A stretch of 58,485 nt of DNA, taken from assembly GCF_014282275.1 (NCBI RefSeq), contig NZ_VFIA01000036.1, positions 1-58,485 of the forward strand, in the 5' to 3' direction. This DNA is from Spirosoma utsteinense (GTDB lineage: Bacteria > Bacteroidota > Bacteroidia > Cytophagales > Spirosomataceae). This document shows, piece after piece, positions 8,781 through 17,417 of this stretch (positions are counted from its first letter, which is position 1; each line of letters begins with the position of its first letter). Both the position numbers and the translations under genes were made by a program. The notes beneath the pieces were generated by a model. That model ran no database searches and was not told the origin of the DNA. It saw nothing but the letters and a program-made list of their open reading frames with translations.

Positions 8781-10052
8781 TCACCGGATACCCTCCGCTT
8801 CACGGGTTTGATCAGGCGGATAGAGTCGGCGGATCAGCCGTTCCATAGTTAGCCCCTGCCCCATCACCGAGGCCAGTACGACAGCATAAGTGATGGTCAC
8901 GATCAGGTCTTTGTAAGGCACACTACTATCAATCGACAGCGCCAGGGCGATAGAAATACCACCCCGCAAACCACCCCAGGTTAGCATAAGCGGGGCTTTA
9001 TCATCGAGGGTAAGCCATTTCCGGGTCAGGCGGTAGGGAATGATAATGGACACGTACCGGGAAAACAGCACTATTCCTATCGCCAGCAGGCAGATCAATG
9101 TATAGGTCGGCTCCAGATCGATAATCAGCAGTTCAACCCCGATCAGCACGAACAGCACGGCATTTAAAATCACATCGATCAGCTCCCAGAACTTGTGGAC
9201 GTATTCCTCGGTAATGGCGCTCATGGCATCCTGCCGGGACGGAGCGCCCACAAACAGGCCTGCCACAACCATTGCCAGCGGTCCCGACACATGCAGGTAG
9301 TGAGCCAGCGCATAGCCCCCCATGACACCGGCCAGCGTAATGAGCACCTCCACCTGGTAGTGATCGACGGATCGCATCAACCGGTACATGATAAAGCCAA
9401 TGACAACACCAAGAAACAGCCCCCCCACTGCTTCCTGCAGGAACAGCCACACAATTTCGCCCGGCGTGATGCTATCAACGCCATTGAGGACGATCTGGTA
9501 GATCGTAGCAAAAACCACGACCCCCACGCCGTCGTTAAAGAGCGACTCGCCCACAATATTGAGCTTGACACTTTCAGGTAGCTGAAACTTGGCCAGGATG
9601 CCCAGTACGGCAATCGGATCGGTTGGTGAGATGAGCGCCCCGAATAGCAGACACAGGGGGTATCCGAGCGAGTACCCTACCCAACCGGCAACGTAATACA
9701 AGCCCGTACCGACCAGAAAGGTAGAGATTGTCACACCCACCAGCGAAAATAAAATGACCGATCGCCGTTCGATCCGGAGTTTAGCCGCATCGGTGTGATA
9801 CGCTCCCGCAAACAGCAGGAAGGATAGCATAACGTTGAATAAAATGGCGTAAAAGTCCAGTTGCTGAACCGTCTGCTTCACTACCATGAACCATTCCGGC
9901 CGAAACATATTGATGAACAGCAATAGCACCGAGAACACGACCGATACCATCATGATGCCAATCGAATCGGGCAGTTTCAGGAAGCGCACATTGATGTAGG
10001 AGAAAGCAGCGGCAATAACGATGAGCAGGCTTAGTAGATTAAGTATTTCCAT
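8781..10052 (-). CDS. Cation:proton antiporter, CPA1/NhaP type
   Basis: 423 residues with about 12 hydrophobic segments, the usual length of the membrane core of CPA1 antiporters. GALISPTDPIAVLG and GESLFNDGVGVVVF are the two unwound-helix motifs of NhaP/NHE proteins; the ND pair in the second holds the ion-binding acidic residue. TWGGLRGGISIALAL is the conserved late helix containing the basic residue. It exchanges Na+ or K+ for H+ across the inner membrane for pH and salt homeostasis. There is no long cytoplasmic C-terminal domain. A 52-residue membrane protein is encoded 49 bases upstream on the same strand, and phased boxes precede that gene, so the pair is probably controlled by the adjacent two-component system. 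Confidence 0.9.
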   Translation of the reverse strand: MEILNLLSLLIVIAAAFSYINVRFLKLPDSIGIMMVSVVFSVLLLFINMFRPEWFMVVKQTVQQLDFYAILFNVMLSFLLFAGAYHTDAAKLRIERRSVILFSLVGVTISTFLVGTGLYYVAGWVGYSLGYPLCLLFGALISPTDPIAVLGILAKFQLPESVKLNIVGESLFNDGVGVVVFATIYQIVLNGVDSITPGEIVWLFLQEAVGGLFLGVVIGFIMYRLMRSVDHYQVEVLITLAGVMGGYALAHYLHVSGPLAMVVAGLFVGAPSRQDAMSAITEEYVHKFWELIDVILNAVLFVLIGVELLIIDLEPTYTLICLLAIGIVLFSRYVSIIIPYRLTRKWLTLDDKAPLMLTWGGLRGGISIALALSIDSSVPYKDLIVTITYAVVLASVMGQGLTMERLIRRLYPPDQTREAEGIR

Positions 10053-10101
10053 AAATAGTTAGGTGAGAATCTGGGGGAAAACACAGCCGGCCGACACGTC
10101 C

Positions 10102-10260
10102 CTACCGTAACAGGGCCGGTACGTCGGTCAGGAATGCAATGAGCAGGGCCAGTAAAAACAGGCCGATCATCAGGATCAGTAAATAGTCTGGTTGCCGGGG
10201 CGGATTCGGCCCGGTACTCGAATCCGGCTGCTGGCCGGTCGTGCTCATCATTCGAAACAT
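10102..10260 (-). CDS. Small single-span membrane protein (52 aa)
   Basis: ATG 10260 opens 52 codons: a polar Pro/Gln-rich head (MFRMMSTTGQQPDSS...) and then one hydrophobic segment of about 20 residues (YLLILMIGLFLLALLIAFL), ending VPALLR. I do not recognise a family. It sits just upstream of the antiporter on the same strand and just downstream of four phased CTTAGA-type boxes, so it is probably the first gene of that operon. It could be a regulatory micropeptide of the antiporter or kinase. Real coding is supported by the clean head-plus-membrane-span design and by position, not by homology. A longer frame covering the same bases in another register lacks these properties. Confidence 0.6.
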   Translation of the reverse strand: MFRMMSTTGQQPDSSTGPNPPRQPDYLLILMIGLFLLALLIAFLTDVPALLR

Positions 10261-10282
10261 GGACCAAAACTATAGGCTATTA

Positions 10283-10321
10283 CTTAGACCCGCTTAAGAA
10301 GCAACTTAGAATTTACTTAGA
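10283..10321 (-). promoter_or_regulatory. Four 11-bp-phased boxes, probable OmpR-type regulator operator
   Basis: Read on the plus strand there are CTTAGA, TTAAGA, CTTAGA and CTTAGA boxes whose last bases fall at 10288, 10299, 10310 and 10321, exactly 11 bases apart. Six-base boxes with five-base spacers are the binding pattern of OmpR/PhoB-family regulators, and PmrA/QseB-type boxes (CTTAAG-N5-CTTAAG) are close in sequence. The cluster ends 23 bases before the ATG of the small membrane protein and lies beside an OmpR-family regulator/kinase pair. Confidence 0.7.
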
Positions 10322-10350
10322 AAAAGCACAGAACTTGTTCTGGAACCGGA

Positions 10351-11775
10351 TCAGCGGGGAAGCTCCACCAGAAAGATGGTTGGCTCGCCCTCCGCCGATT
10401 GTACGCTTAGCCTGCCCCGATGGAGCCGGACAATCTGCTGAACCAGCGACAGCCCAACGCCATACCCCCGTATGTCGGCTGTTTGACGGGCTCGGTAAAA
10501 AGGTTCGAAGATATAAGGCAGGTCAGCTTCAGGAATCGACTGCCCATCGTTTTCGATACTGATCCGAATGACCTCTTCCTGAAACCCTACCGCTACCACG
10601 GCCCGTCCTTTTGAGGAAAATTTACAGGCATTTTCGGTCAGGTTTTTCAACGCCGTGCGCAGCAGGGCCAGATTACCGGTTATCGTCAGCTCGTCGAAAT
10701 CGTCGGGAAGCTCGCCCAGGTCGACCACCACATCATAGCGGGCGTTGATCGCGCTCACATCCTGACGAACATCCCAGATCACCTCATCCACCCGCACCGA
10801 ATCTGTTAATAGAACGGCCGCATCGGCTGCGCTCACCTGCGAGAGTTGTAGCAGCTCCCGGGTCAGCGCCGACAGGTCCTGTACGTCTTCGAGCACCGAC
10901 CGTATCGTTTGCTGATACGCTTCGGGTTCCCGGCGGTTCAGCAAGCTCACTTCCAGCTGGGAGTTGATCTGGGTAAGGGGGTTTTTAAGCTCGTGGGATA
11001 CGTTAGCCACAAACATTCGCTGTAGCCGAAACGACTCTTCGATCCGGTCGAGGAGCCGGTTGATAGTAGCCGACAGCCGGCTTAGCTCGTCGTTCTCTCC
11101 ACTCACGCGCAATCGTTCATGGAGCGTCCCGGGAAAAATAGCGCTCAGCTGGTGCTCAATACGCTGCATGGGTTCAAGGGCGTCGCCCGCATAAAGTCGC
11201 CCCGCAAAAGCAACGACACCCACGATCAGCAGAAACAAACCGCCGAATGCCCAAAGCAAGGTTCGCAGAAATACGTCGCCATATACATTTTCTGCACTGG
11301 CCAGCACGATGTAATTCCCCGAGGGCAAGCTATACCGGACACCCGTCACGTAGTAATGCTGCCACCGGAAATCCCGTCGGCGCTGTCCCCCGATGGCATT
11401 CAGCTCACGGGCTGGCATACCCAGAATGGCATCGTTTGTGGTGAAGATGGGGGTATTTCTGGCATCGTAAATGGTAATTTTCTGACTGGGCAGTTGATCC
11501 TTTCGCAACCGGTTGAACTGCCGAAGCACCTTTGCCTCCACCCGCTGTTTAAGAAACAGCTCGCCATAGGTATGGGCCTTCCGGTCGAGTCGCTGGTAGA
11601 AATCCGACGAAATATAGTACCAGCAAAATCCATACACACTGGCAAACGTCAGGGCCAGGATGGCCGAGACCAGGCCCGTGAAACGGATCGTCAGGCGCGT
11701 ACGGATCGTCATTGTTGCGGGATAGATTAGGGATGAGAAGCCACTGGAGCGCACTGCGCTTAGGGGATCACTCAT
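10351..11775 (-). CDS. Sensor histidine kinase of OmpR-type two-component system
   Basis: 474 residues. Membrane spans lie at about 33-55 and 165-190, enclosing a periplasmic sensor of roughly 110 residues; then HAMP, HisKA with H-box FVANVSHELKNPLTQ, and HATPase_c with N-box LKNLTENACKFS, an F-box-like FEPFYR and G-box GYGVGLSLV. It autophosphorylates and passes phosphate to the regulator encoded just upstream. ATG 11775 overlaps the regulator stop by 8 bases (ATGAGTGA), which suggests translational coupling. A second ATG at 11712 (MTIRTRLTIRF) gives a more typical N-terminus for the family. The neighbouring antiporter operon with phased boxes suggests ionic or envelope stress as the input, which is inference. 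Confidence 0.92.
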   Translation of the reverse strand: MSDPLSAVRSSGFSSLIYPATMTIRTRLTIRFTGLVSAILALTFASVYGFCWYYISSDFYQRLDRKAHTYGELFLKQRVEAKVLRQFNRLRKDQLPSQKITIYDARNTPIFTTNDAILGMPARELNAIGGQRRRDFRWQHYYVTGVRYSLPSGNYIVLASAENVYGDVFLRTLLWAFGGLFLLIVGVVAFAGRLYAGDALEPMQRIEHQLSAIFPGTLHERLRVSGENDELSRLSATINRLLDRIEESFRLQRMFVANVSHELKNPLTQINSQLEVSLLNRREPEAYQQTIRSVLEDVQDLSALTRELLQLSQVSAADAAVLLTDSVRVDEVIWDVRQDVSAINARYDVVVDLGELPDDFDELTITGNLALLRTALKNLTENACKFSSKGRAVVAVGFQEEVIRISIENDGQSIPEADLPYIFEPFYRARQTADIRGYGVGLSLVQQIVRLHRGRLSVQSAEGEPTIFLVELPR

Positions 11776-12448
11776 CGCTTTTCAACACGTAGCCCATCCC
11801 GAACTGGGTATGAATCAGCTTTTGAGGAAAATCCTTGTCTATTTTTTTTCGGAGGTAATTGATGTACACTTCCACGACGTTTGTACCCGTGTCGAAATTA
11901 AGATCCCAGACATGCTCGGCAATATCGGGTTTCGACAGCACCCGTCCCTGGTTGCGAAGAAGGTATTCGAGCAGGGCAAATTCGCGGGCGGTGAGTTCGA
12001 CAGGCTGACCGTCGCGGCTAACGCTCTTGGCGTCCAGGTTCATTTCCAGACCCGCATACCGAAGCGTTTGCGCTGTCATGGCCACCATAGTACCCCGTTT
12101 GGTCAGCGACCGGACCCGCGCCAGCAGCTCTGCAAACTGAAACGGTTTGGTCAGGTACTGATCGGCCCCCGCGTCGAAACCACTGATCTTGTCGGCAGTT
12201 TCGCCCAGAGCGGTCAGCAGCAGCACAGGCGTTGACAGGCCACACTGCCGTAGCTCCCGTACCAGTTCAAAGCCATTCAGGCCCGGCAGAATAACATCCG
12301 TGATGATAAGGGCATATCCATTTTTCAACGCCAACCGTTTGGCAATCAATCCATCATACGCTATGTCTACTTCAAATTGACTTTCTTCCAATCCCTGCTG
12401 GATAGCATGCAGCGTTTTGGGCTCATCTTCAACGACTAAGATTTTCAT
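11768..12448 (-). CDS. OmpR/PhoB-family response regulator
   Basis: 226 residues. The receiver domain (1-120) has the acidic cluster VVEDEP, a phospho-acceptor Asp in IITDVILPG, and Thr and Lys in LLTALG and TKPF. The winged-helix effector (about 130-225) has LTAREFALLEYLLRN and the recognition-helix region TNVVEVYINYLRKKID, close to the CusR/QseB branch. Members bind direct hexamer repeats spaced 11 bases apart as head-to-tail dimers. Its kinase overlaps the stop codon. The most obvious target in the window is the four-box operator at 10283-10321 upstream of the small protein/antiporter pair. Confidence 0.93.
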   Translation of the reverse strand: MKILVVEDEPKTLHAIQQGLEESQFEVDIAYDGLIAKRLALKNGYALIITDVILPGLNGFELVRELRQCGLSTPVLLLTALGETADKISGFDAGADQYLTKPFQFAELLARVRSLTKRGTMVAMTAQTLRYAGLEMNLDAKSVSRDGQPVELTAREFALLEYLLRNQGRVLSKPDIAEHVWDLNFDTGTNVVEVYINYLRKKIDKDFPQKLIHTQFGMGYVLKSDE

Positions 12449-12678
12449 GACGTAGGGGTATGCTTAGTCAACGTGAGGGTAACACTTCTTGTTTGCAAAC
12501 GCTACGGGCACGAGCTGACATTTCACCCACAAACCCAGTCTACAACCTTGTAAGCCCATTAATATTTATGCGAATTATTGTATTAATTCTTTTTATTTGC
12601 CAATTTTGGTTCGCTTGCTGATCTGACAGACCGGCATCAGACATTACTTTTTTCAATTCAGGTTGTATTCAAAATCGG

Positions 12679-12707
12679 AAAGGCTGGTCGCACTACGACC
12701 AGCCTTT
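12679..12707 (-). terminator. Strong rho-independent terminator
   Basis: A perfect 12-bp stem (AAAGGCTGGTCG / CGACCAGCCTTT, arms 12679-12690 and 12696-12707) encloses a 5-base loop. It lies 30 bases beyond the stop of the leftward AddB-like gene and protects the regulator gene region from read-through. A T-run on the plus strand would allow function in that direction too. Confidence 0.85.
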
Positions 12708-12736
12708 TTCTTTCCCGCGTTTTATTTCGATTAGCG

Positions 12737-15700
12737 CTATCGGCCACAGATGCCTTTAAAGTCGCAATACTGGCAGGTTTCGATCTGATCTGTTTTCCGA
12801 AACGGCCGTTCCATATCGAGCATCTGCTGCACCATCGTTCGCAGCAGGTCTTCTGAATCGGCAATATACTGGGCCGGACTATCGTCGGTTCCAAAGCGGA
12901 CAGGGTTCGATTTGAACCCGCCACTGACATCCCGAAACGAATAGAAACCAGCTTCGACGGGTAGTCCCTCTGCCGGGTAAATGTTCTTCCGGGCCTTGTC
13001 GCGGGGCAGTCCGCCAACATCACTGATATTTTTCAGGGCGAGGTATCGATACAGCCACAACTGCCGCATCTTATCTTCGCTGCCGTCATTCAGTAATTTA
13101 TCGCTCAGGTCTTTGGGTGTCTTGTCGGTCAGGTCGACCCGACCGGTTTTATAATCGACAATGCGGATCTGGTCGCCGAAGCGCTCGATACGGTCGATCT
13201 TACCGGCGATGCGCACGGTCAGGTCCTGCCCATCGATGGGTACGGTCAGGTAGGTCTCAAGCGTTTGCTCGGTGCCAATCACGGTCAGGCCCTTGAGTTC
13301 GCTTTGCTGCCGCTGAAACTCGATCATCAGCTTCTGAGCGAGTTCATAAAGCAGCAGATTCATGCCTGATTCGATCACCCGCCCCCGCATCGAACTGGCA
13401 AATTCTTCCTGCAACAGCTGAATGACCAACGGTTCATCGACGGGCAGATTCAGCAGCCGGTATTCTTTATCCAGCCGTTCCAGCACTTTGTGCAGCCAGT
13501 TACCGAACTCAGCCGCCCCCATTTTCTCCTCCATGTCCTCCTCTTCACTGATGTTGACGATGCGGCTGAAATAGAACGACATCGAACACCGGACATACTG
13601 GTTCAGGTAAGACGGATACAGTCCTTTCGTTGTCAGCAGTTTCATCAGGTCGGCCCGGATAGCCTCTGTTTTAGGAACGCTGAGGTCGGTGAGGTTGGCC
13701 ACTTTGTCGACACCGGGCCGACCGAACCGAACCGTCGGGTGGCTGATGCGGATGAGGCCTTTCGCCCGGGGCACCAGTTCATGCTCGATTTGCCGGATGA
13801 AGCGGCTGGGTTCTCCTTTGCTGTTCCCGTACGCATCGGTCGAGGTGGTGTAGAGCAGCACGACCTCGCTGGCCCGCTGGAGCAGGCGGTAGAAGTGATA
13901 GGCCATAACCGACTCCTGCTCGCGGTAAGTCGGCAGGCCAATGACAGGGTCGGCGGCAATGTCGAACGGAATCAGTGAATTGAGTTTACGCGACTGAGGT
14001 AATACCCCTTCATTGACCGAGAGAATGATAATCCGGTCAAAATCCAGGGCTCTTGTCTCAAGCATACCCATAACCTGCAGCTGGCTTCGTCCTTCGCTCG
14101 TAAAGGGAATGCTCGTCTGGCGAATCAGTTCGTACAAAAACTGCTTGAAACTCCGCACCGTCACGGCAGCCTGCCCGTCTGGTCCCCGGCTGCCCGACTC
14201 GGCCTGACGGTTCAGAGTCGTTTCGAGTTGGCGCAGGAGGGAAAAGAACAGGTATAGGTACTCGGTCTCGATCGCATCCTGACTATCGCGGTATACGGCC
14301 CGCAGCAGGTCGATCAGACTATACAGGGTCCGGATGGCTTTCATCGGCTCCTCATTAGGCCAGCGCGCAAACAAGGTGCGAATCAATGGATCGTTCTGAC
14401 CCAGTTCGAGCATCTCTTTTTCGGTCAGGTACACCCGCTGCTCTTTCACGATCGTCTTTGCAATCCACTGAAACAGCGGTTCGGGTGGCAGGATCTCTCC
14501 TTTTTCCGTGACCTCCCCCGGCCACTGCAAGGCATGGATCCGCTCATACTGCTTCACGAACGGATGGTTGAGCAGCTTGACAACATGGCGGTGGTGAAAC
14601 TTCGGGATGCGCAGATCACGACCGTCTTTTGTCCGGAACTCATGAACGGTACGCTGCATCTCGAACAGCGTATCGACCAGCGTAAACAGCAGTGACGACC
14701 GCAGCGACAGCCCCATCGTTACGTTCAGGTCGGTAACGTTTTCATCCAGCGCATACAATACCGGTACCAGCAGTGTCTCGTCGGCCAGCACGATGGCGGT
14801 TCGGGAGGTGGAAGGGGGAGTCAGGGTATTTCCTTCCTCCTGCCACTCCTTATAAATCTTCCCCGCCACCTTCGCCTGCATACTGGCATTGGGAACGCCC
14901 ACGACGCGGATGTTCTTTTGGGTGCCAAGCAGGTTGTTAAAATTCTCGCGGATATTTTGTTTGTTGTCTTTTGACAGCAGCCAGCCGTTATCGCGGTACC
15001 GGCGCAGGAAATCGCCGGCTTCCTGTCGCCGGTCGTCAAGGTAATATGGATCGGCGTCCCAGATCAGTTCGGCTTTCTGCGCTTCTACCAGCACCCGGAT
15101 AACGCGTTCCTCAGCCGCGCTGAGGGCATTGAACCCAACAAAATACACCCGCTCATAGGCCGTATTGTCCCGAATCAGTGACTCGACATTCTCGGCCAGC
15201 TGCCGGTAAGCCATACCCCGGTAGGCCAGCCCCTGGGCCGTCAATCGTTTCTGTAAGGCTAGATAAGCGGCATGAAGGTTTTCAAAGAGCTTAAAATAGC
15301 GTGCCGTACCGGGCGTCTCGACCAGGGGTTGCGCCGATGGCGGCATATCGACCTGCCAGCGGTCCAGTGCCTTGGCTGCGGTGAGGTAGCTGAACAGGGC
15401 GTGGGGCTCGACCAGGTACTGGTCGATACGGTCGAAGTCGGACAGCAGTATCGACGCCCAGCCGATAAACTGCTCGAACTCGACAAGCGGGTCTATTTCG
15501 CGAAATACCTCGTAAAGTTCGAACAGCAGACTAACCGAATCGATCAACTGCACCCCCGCCGACTGCGTAATGAAGTCATCGACAGCCAGGGCATGGGGTG
15601 CCAGGAACGGCCGGTCGGAGTGTGACGCCAGCTCTTCCAGAAACACCGCTACGGCCCGGCGTGTGGGCAAAATCACCCATACGTCGCTCAGGCTGGGACC

Positions 15701-15745
15701 GTGGTTGTCGAATATTCGTTGGGCTGTTTGTTGAAGGAAAGTCAT
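12737..15745 (-). CDS. AddB-like PD-(D/E)XK nuclease / inactive helicase
   Basis: 1002 residues, long and soluble. The N-terminal half resembles the superfamily 1 helicase fold without a clear Walker A (VWVILPTRRAVAVFLEEL replaces it), as in AddB. The C-terminal RecB-like nuclease has NWLHKVLE, IAGKIDRIE and VDYKTG, the H/D/D-x-K metal-binding set. Four cysteines, one in YVRCSMSFYF before the nuclease and C991, C994 and C1000 at the end, match the 4Fe-4S staple of AddB-type nucleases. It should act in double-strand-break end resection with an AddA helicase-nuclease. No addA gene adjoins it: a MiaE-like gene is upstream and a terminator follows downstream. Confidence 0.85.
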   Translation of the reverse strand: MTFLQQTAQRIFDNHGPSLSDVWVILPTRRAVAVFLEELASHSDRPFLAPHALAVDDFITQSAGVQLIDSVSLLFELYEVFREIDPLVEFEQFIGWASILLSDFDRIDQYLVEPHALFSYLTAAKALDRWQVDMPPSAQPLVETPGTARYFKLFENLHAAYLALQKRLTAQGLAYRGMAYRQLAENVESLIRDNTAYERVYFVGFNALSAAEERVIRVLVEAQKAELIWDADPYYLDDRRQEAGDFLRRYRDNGWLLSKDNKQNIRENFNNLLGTQKNIRVVGVPNASMQAKVAGKIYKEWQEEGNTLTPPSTSRTAIVLADETLLVPVLYALDENVTDLNVTMGLSLRSSLLFTLVDTLFEMQRTVHEFRTKDGRDLRIPKFHHRHVVKLLNHPFVKQYERIHALQWPGEVTEKGEILPPEPLFQWIAKTIVKEQRVYLTEKEMLELGQNDPLIRTLFARWPNEEPMKAIRTLYSLIDLLRAVYRDSQDAIETEYLYLFFSLLRQLETTLNRQAESGSRGPDGQAAVTVRSFKQFLYELIRQTSIPFTSEGRSQLQVMGMLETRALDFDRIIILSVNEGVLPQSRKLNSLIPFDIAADPVIGLPTYREQESVMAYHFYRLLQRASEVVLLYTTSTDAYGNSKGEPSRFIRQIEHELVPRAKGLIRISHPTVRFGRPGVDKVANLTDLSVPKTEAIRADLMKLLTTKGLYPSYLNQYVRCSMSFYFSRIVNISEEEDMEEKMGAAEFGNWLHKVLERLDKEYRLLNLPVDEPLVIQLLQEEFASSMRGRVIESGMNLLLYELAQKLMIEFQRQQSELKGLTVIGTEQTLETYLTVPIDGQDLTVRIAGKIDRIERFGDQIRIVDYKTGRVDLTDKTPKDLSDKLLNDGSEDKMRQLWLYRYLALKNISDVGGLPRDKARKNIYPAEGLPVEAGFYSFRDVSGGFKSNPVRFGTDDSPAQYIADSEDLLRTMVQQMLDMERPFRKTDQIETCQYCDFKGICGR

Positions 15746-15984
15746 TTGGGTAGGCTGCGCGCCCGGGTCAATACAACAGTCGATGCGTGGGCCTGTCGGT
15801 TCGTTAATCAGTAAAGATAACCCACCAATGGTCGACTATTGCCCAAACCGGGCGACAAAATCATTGACCCGTTTGCGCGTTGGCCCGTCGTTCCTGCGCC
15901 CATTCCGGGCTAAGACTTTGACCAGCAGGTAGTGTCTGTCATGAATTGATGAGCTTGCCGGACTACCGGATTTTTACCGGCTGA

Positions 15985-16581
15985 TCAGTGCATTCGGTCG
16001 CCCCGAACGTCTATCGTAGTCATGATATCCGCTTCAACCGCCAGAAACTCTTTCCAGCGGGCGCGAACACGTTCGGCAGGCACATACAGTTCGGCCAGTT
16101 CGATGAACGCCCGGTAGTGTCCCGCTTCGGATACCATCAGTTCGTGGTAGAATTTACGCAGACTCTCGTCGGCAATATGAGTAGCCAGCAGTTTAAACCG
16201 TTCGCAGCTTCGGGCTTCGATCAGGGCGTTGATGAGCAGGTTATCCATCATCTGCTCATGCTGATCGCCGATGGACCGGCGGAGCCTGGCCCGCAGTTCA
16301 TTCACATAGATATCTTTACGCTGTCGCCCCAAGGGAATAGTACGTTTACGCAACTCCTTCAGCACCCGCTGAAAGTGCCCCCACTCCTCCGCTACGATGG
16401 GCGTCAATGTCTCTACCAGCGTTACTTTATCGGTATACATCACGATGAGCGATATACACGACGAAGCCGCTTTCTGTTCACACCAGGCATGGTCGATCAG
16501 AATATCCCCGATATTCATTCCGGCAATGTCGACCCAACGAGGGTCGGTAGGCAATTCAAGTCCTAATGTAGTCAGCGACAT
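15985..16581 (-). CDS. miaE: tRNA-(ms2io6A37) hydroxylase-like protein (MiaE family)
   Basis: 198 residues from ATG 16581 (MSLTTLGLELPTDPRW). A frame reaching 16623 would add 14 atypical residues. The protein is an all-helical ferritin-like di-iron enzyme. EEWGHFQ and SEAGHYR supply two ExxH pairs, and DHAWCEQKAAS and IEARSCERF supply the other glutamates, so the full di-iron ligand set is visible. MiaE hydroxylates the isopentenyl group of ms2i6A37 in tRNAs that read U-starting codons, in an O2-dependent reaction. Bacteroidota homologues are common; substrate identity is inferred from family. About 240 bases without a recognisable gene separate it from the AddB-like gene downstream. Confidence 0.85.
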   Translation of the reverse strand: MSLTTLGLELPTDPRWVDIAGMNIGDILIDHAWCEQKAASSCISLIVMYTDKVTLVETLTPIVAEEWGHFQRVLKELRKRTIPLGRQRKDIYVNELRARLRRSIGDQHEQMMDNLLINALIEARSCERFKLLATHIADESLRKFYHELMVSEAGHYRAFIELAELYVPAERVRARWKEFLAVEADIMTTIDVRGDRMH

Positions 16582-16683
16582 AATTTTCGATCGGCGTCCC
16601 CCACGTGGGTGGTGGTATGCCAAAGTTAACGATTGTTAACCCTACAAATGCAACCACCACAGCGGCTATGCTGTTGTTAACGC

Positions 16684-17352
16684 ATGAAATCATTCGCATC
16701 GTTTTTATTTCTGCTGGTCTTGCTCACCGGCTGTCGGCAGCGTCCCGGCAATACGGCCGAAAACGCTAAAGACAACAGTCCCGCTAAATTGCCTGCACTA
16801 CAACCCGGCGAATCCGTGGCTACGTTTGCGGCCGGTTGTTTCTGGTGTACCGAAGCCGAGTTCGAATCGTTGCGGGGAGTTCGGGAGGTCGTTTCGGGCT
16901 ATGCCGGGGGCGAACTTGCCAACCCGACCTATGAGCAAGTGGGTGCTGGTCAGACGGGCCATGCCGAAGCCGTACAGGTGTATTATGACCCAAAAATCGT
17001 TTCGTTCGACACGCTGGTCAAGGCGTTTTTCATTGGTCATGATGCGACGACGCTCAACCGGCAGGGTCCCGATGTGGGCACCCAGTACCGTTCTATCGCC
17101 TTTTATCGGACACCCGCCGAAAAAGCAGCCATCGAAACCATTATTCAGCAGGAGACCGCATCCGGCAGGTATGGTAGCCCCATTGTGACGCAGGTAGCGC
17201 CGTTTGCTGTTTTCTACCCCGCTGAGGTCTATCACCAGGGCTACTATTACACGCACCCCAATGAGCTATATGTCAGCACCGTTTCAACACCTAAAGTGGA
17301 GAAATTCCGGAAACGCATGGCCGATAAGCTAAAGGACAACATTCAGCAGTAA
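16684..17352 (+). CDS. msrA: Peptide-methionine (S)-S-oxide reductase, lipoprotein form
   Basis: 222 residues. An N-terminal signal with lipobox LLTGC (Cys17) and a short polar linker precede a complete MsrA domain. Catalytic Cys52 lies in GCFWC, with GYAGG, GHAEAVQV, GPDVGTQYRS and the late YHQGYY motif all present. It reduces S-sulfoxides of methionine residues. The lipid anchor places it in the periplasm or outer membrane, so it should repair envelope proteins; the electron donor is not encoded nearby. It is divergent from the MiaE-like gene with about 100 bases between starts, and convergent with the beta-helix gene behind a strong terminator. Confidence 0.95.
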   Translation: MKSFASFLFLLVLLTGCRQRPGNTAENAKDNSPAKLPALQPGESVATFAAGCFWCTEAEFESLRGVREVVSGYAGGELANPTYEQVGAGQTGHAEAVQVYYDPKIVSFDTLVKAFFIGHDATTLNRQGPDVGTQYRSIAFYRTPAEKAAIETIIQQETASGRYGSPIVTQVAPFAVFYPAEVYHQGYYYTHPNELYVSTVSTPKVEKFRKRMADKLKDNIQQ

Positions 17353-17372
17353 CGTTCCGGGTTCGTTTCCAG

Positions 17373-17411
17373 AAGCCCGGCTGTCTGATAGGCAGTCAGA
17401 CAGCCGGGCTT
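17373..17411. terminator. Bidirectional terminator between convergent genes
   Basis: A perfect 16-bp GC-rich stem (arms 17373-17388 and 17396-17411, AAGCCCGGCTGTCTGA and complement) surrounds a 7-base loop. It lies between the msrA stop at 17352 and the end of the leftward beta-helix gene at 17418, so it can serve both. Confidence 0.85.
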
Positions 17412-17417
17412 GCAGGA

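Noticed and set aside
10031..10267. 78-codon minus-strand frame over the small membrane protein
   Set aside because: Wrong register: Pro/Arg-rich with no structure, while the frame from 10260 gives a clean polar head and one membrane span.
15838..15970. Minus-strand open stretch ending in a plausible tail (RKRVNDFVARFGQ)
   Set aside because: It has no start codon after the preceding stop and no recognisable family; kept as unexplained intergenic DNA.
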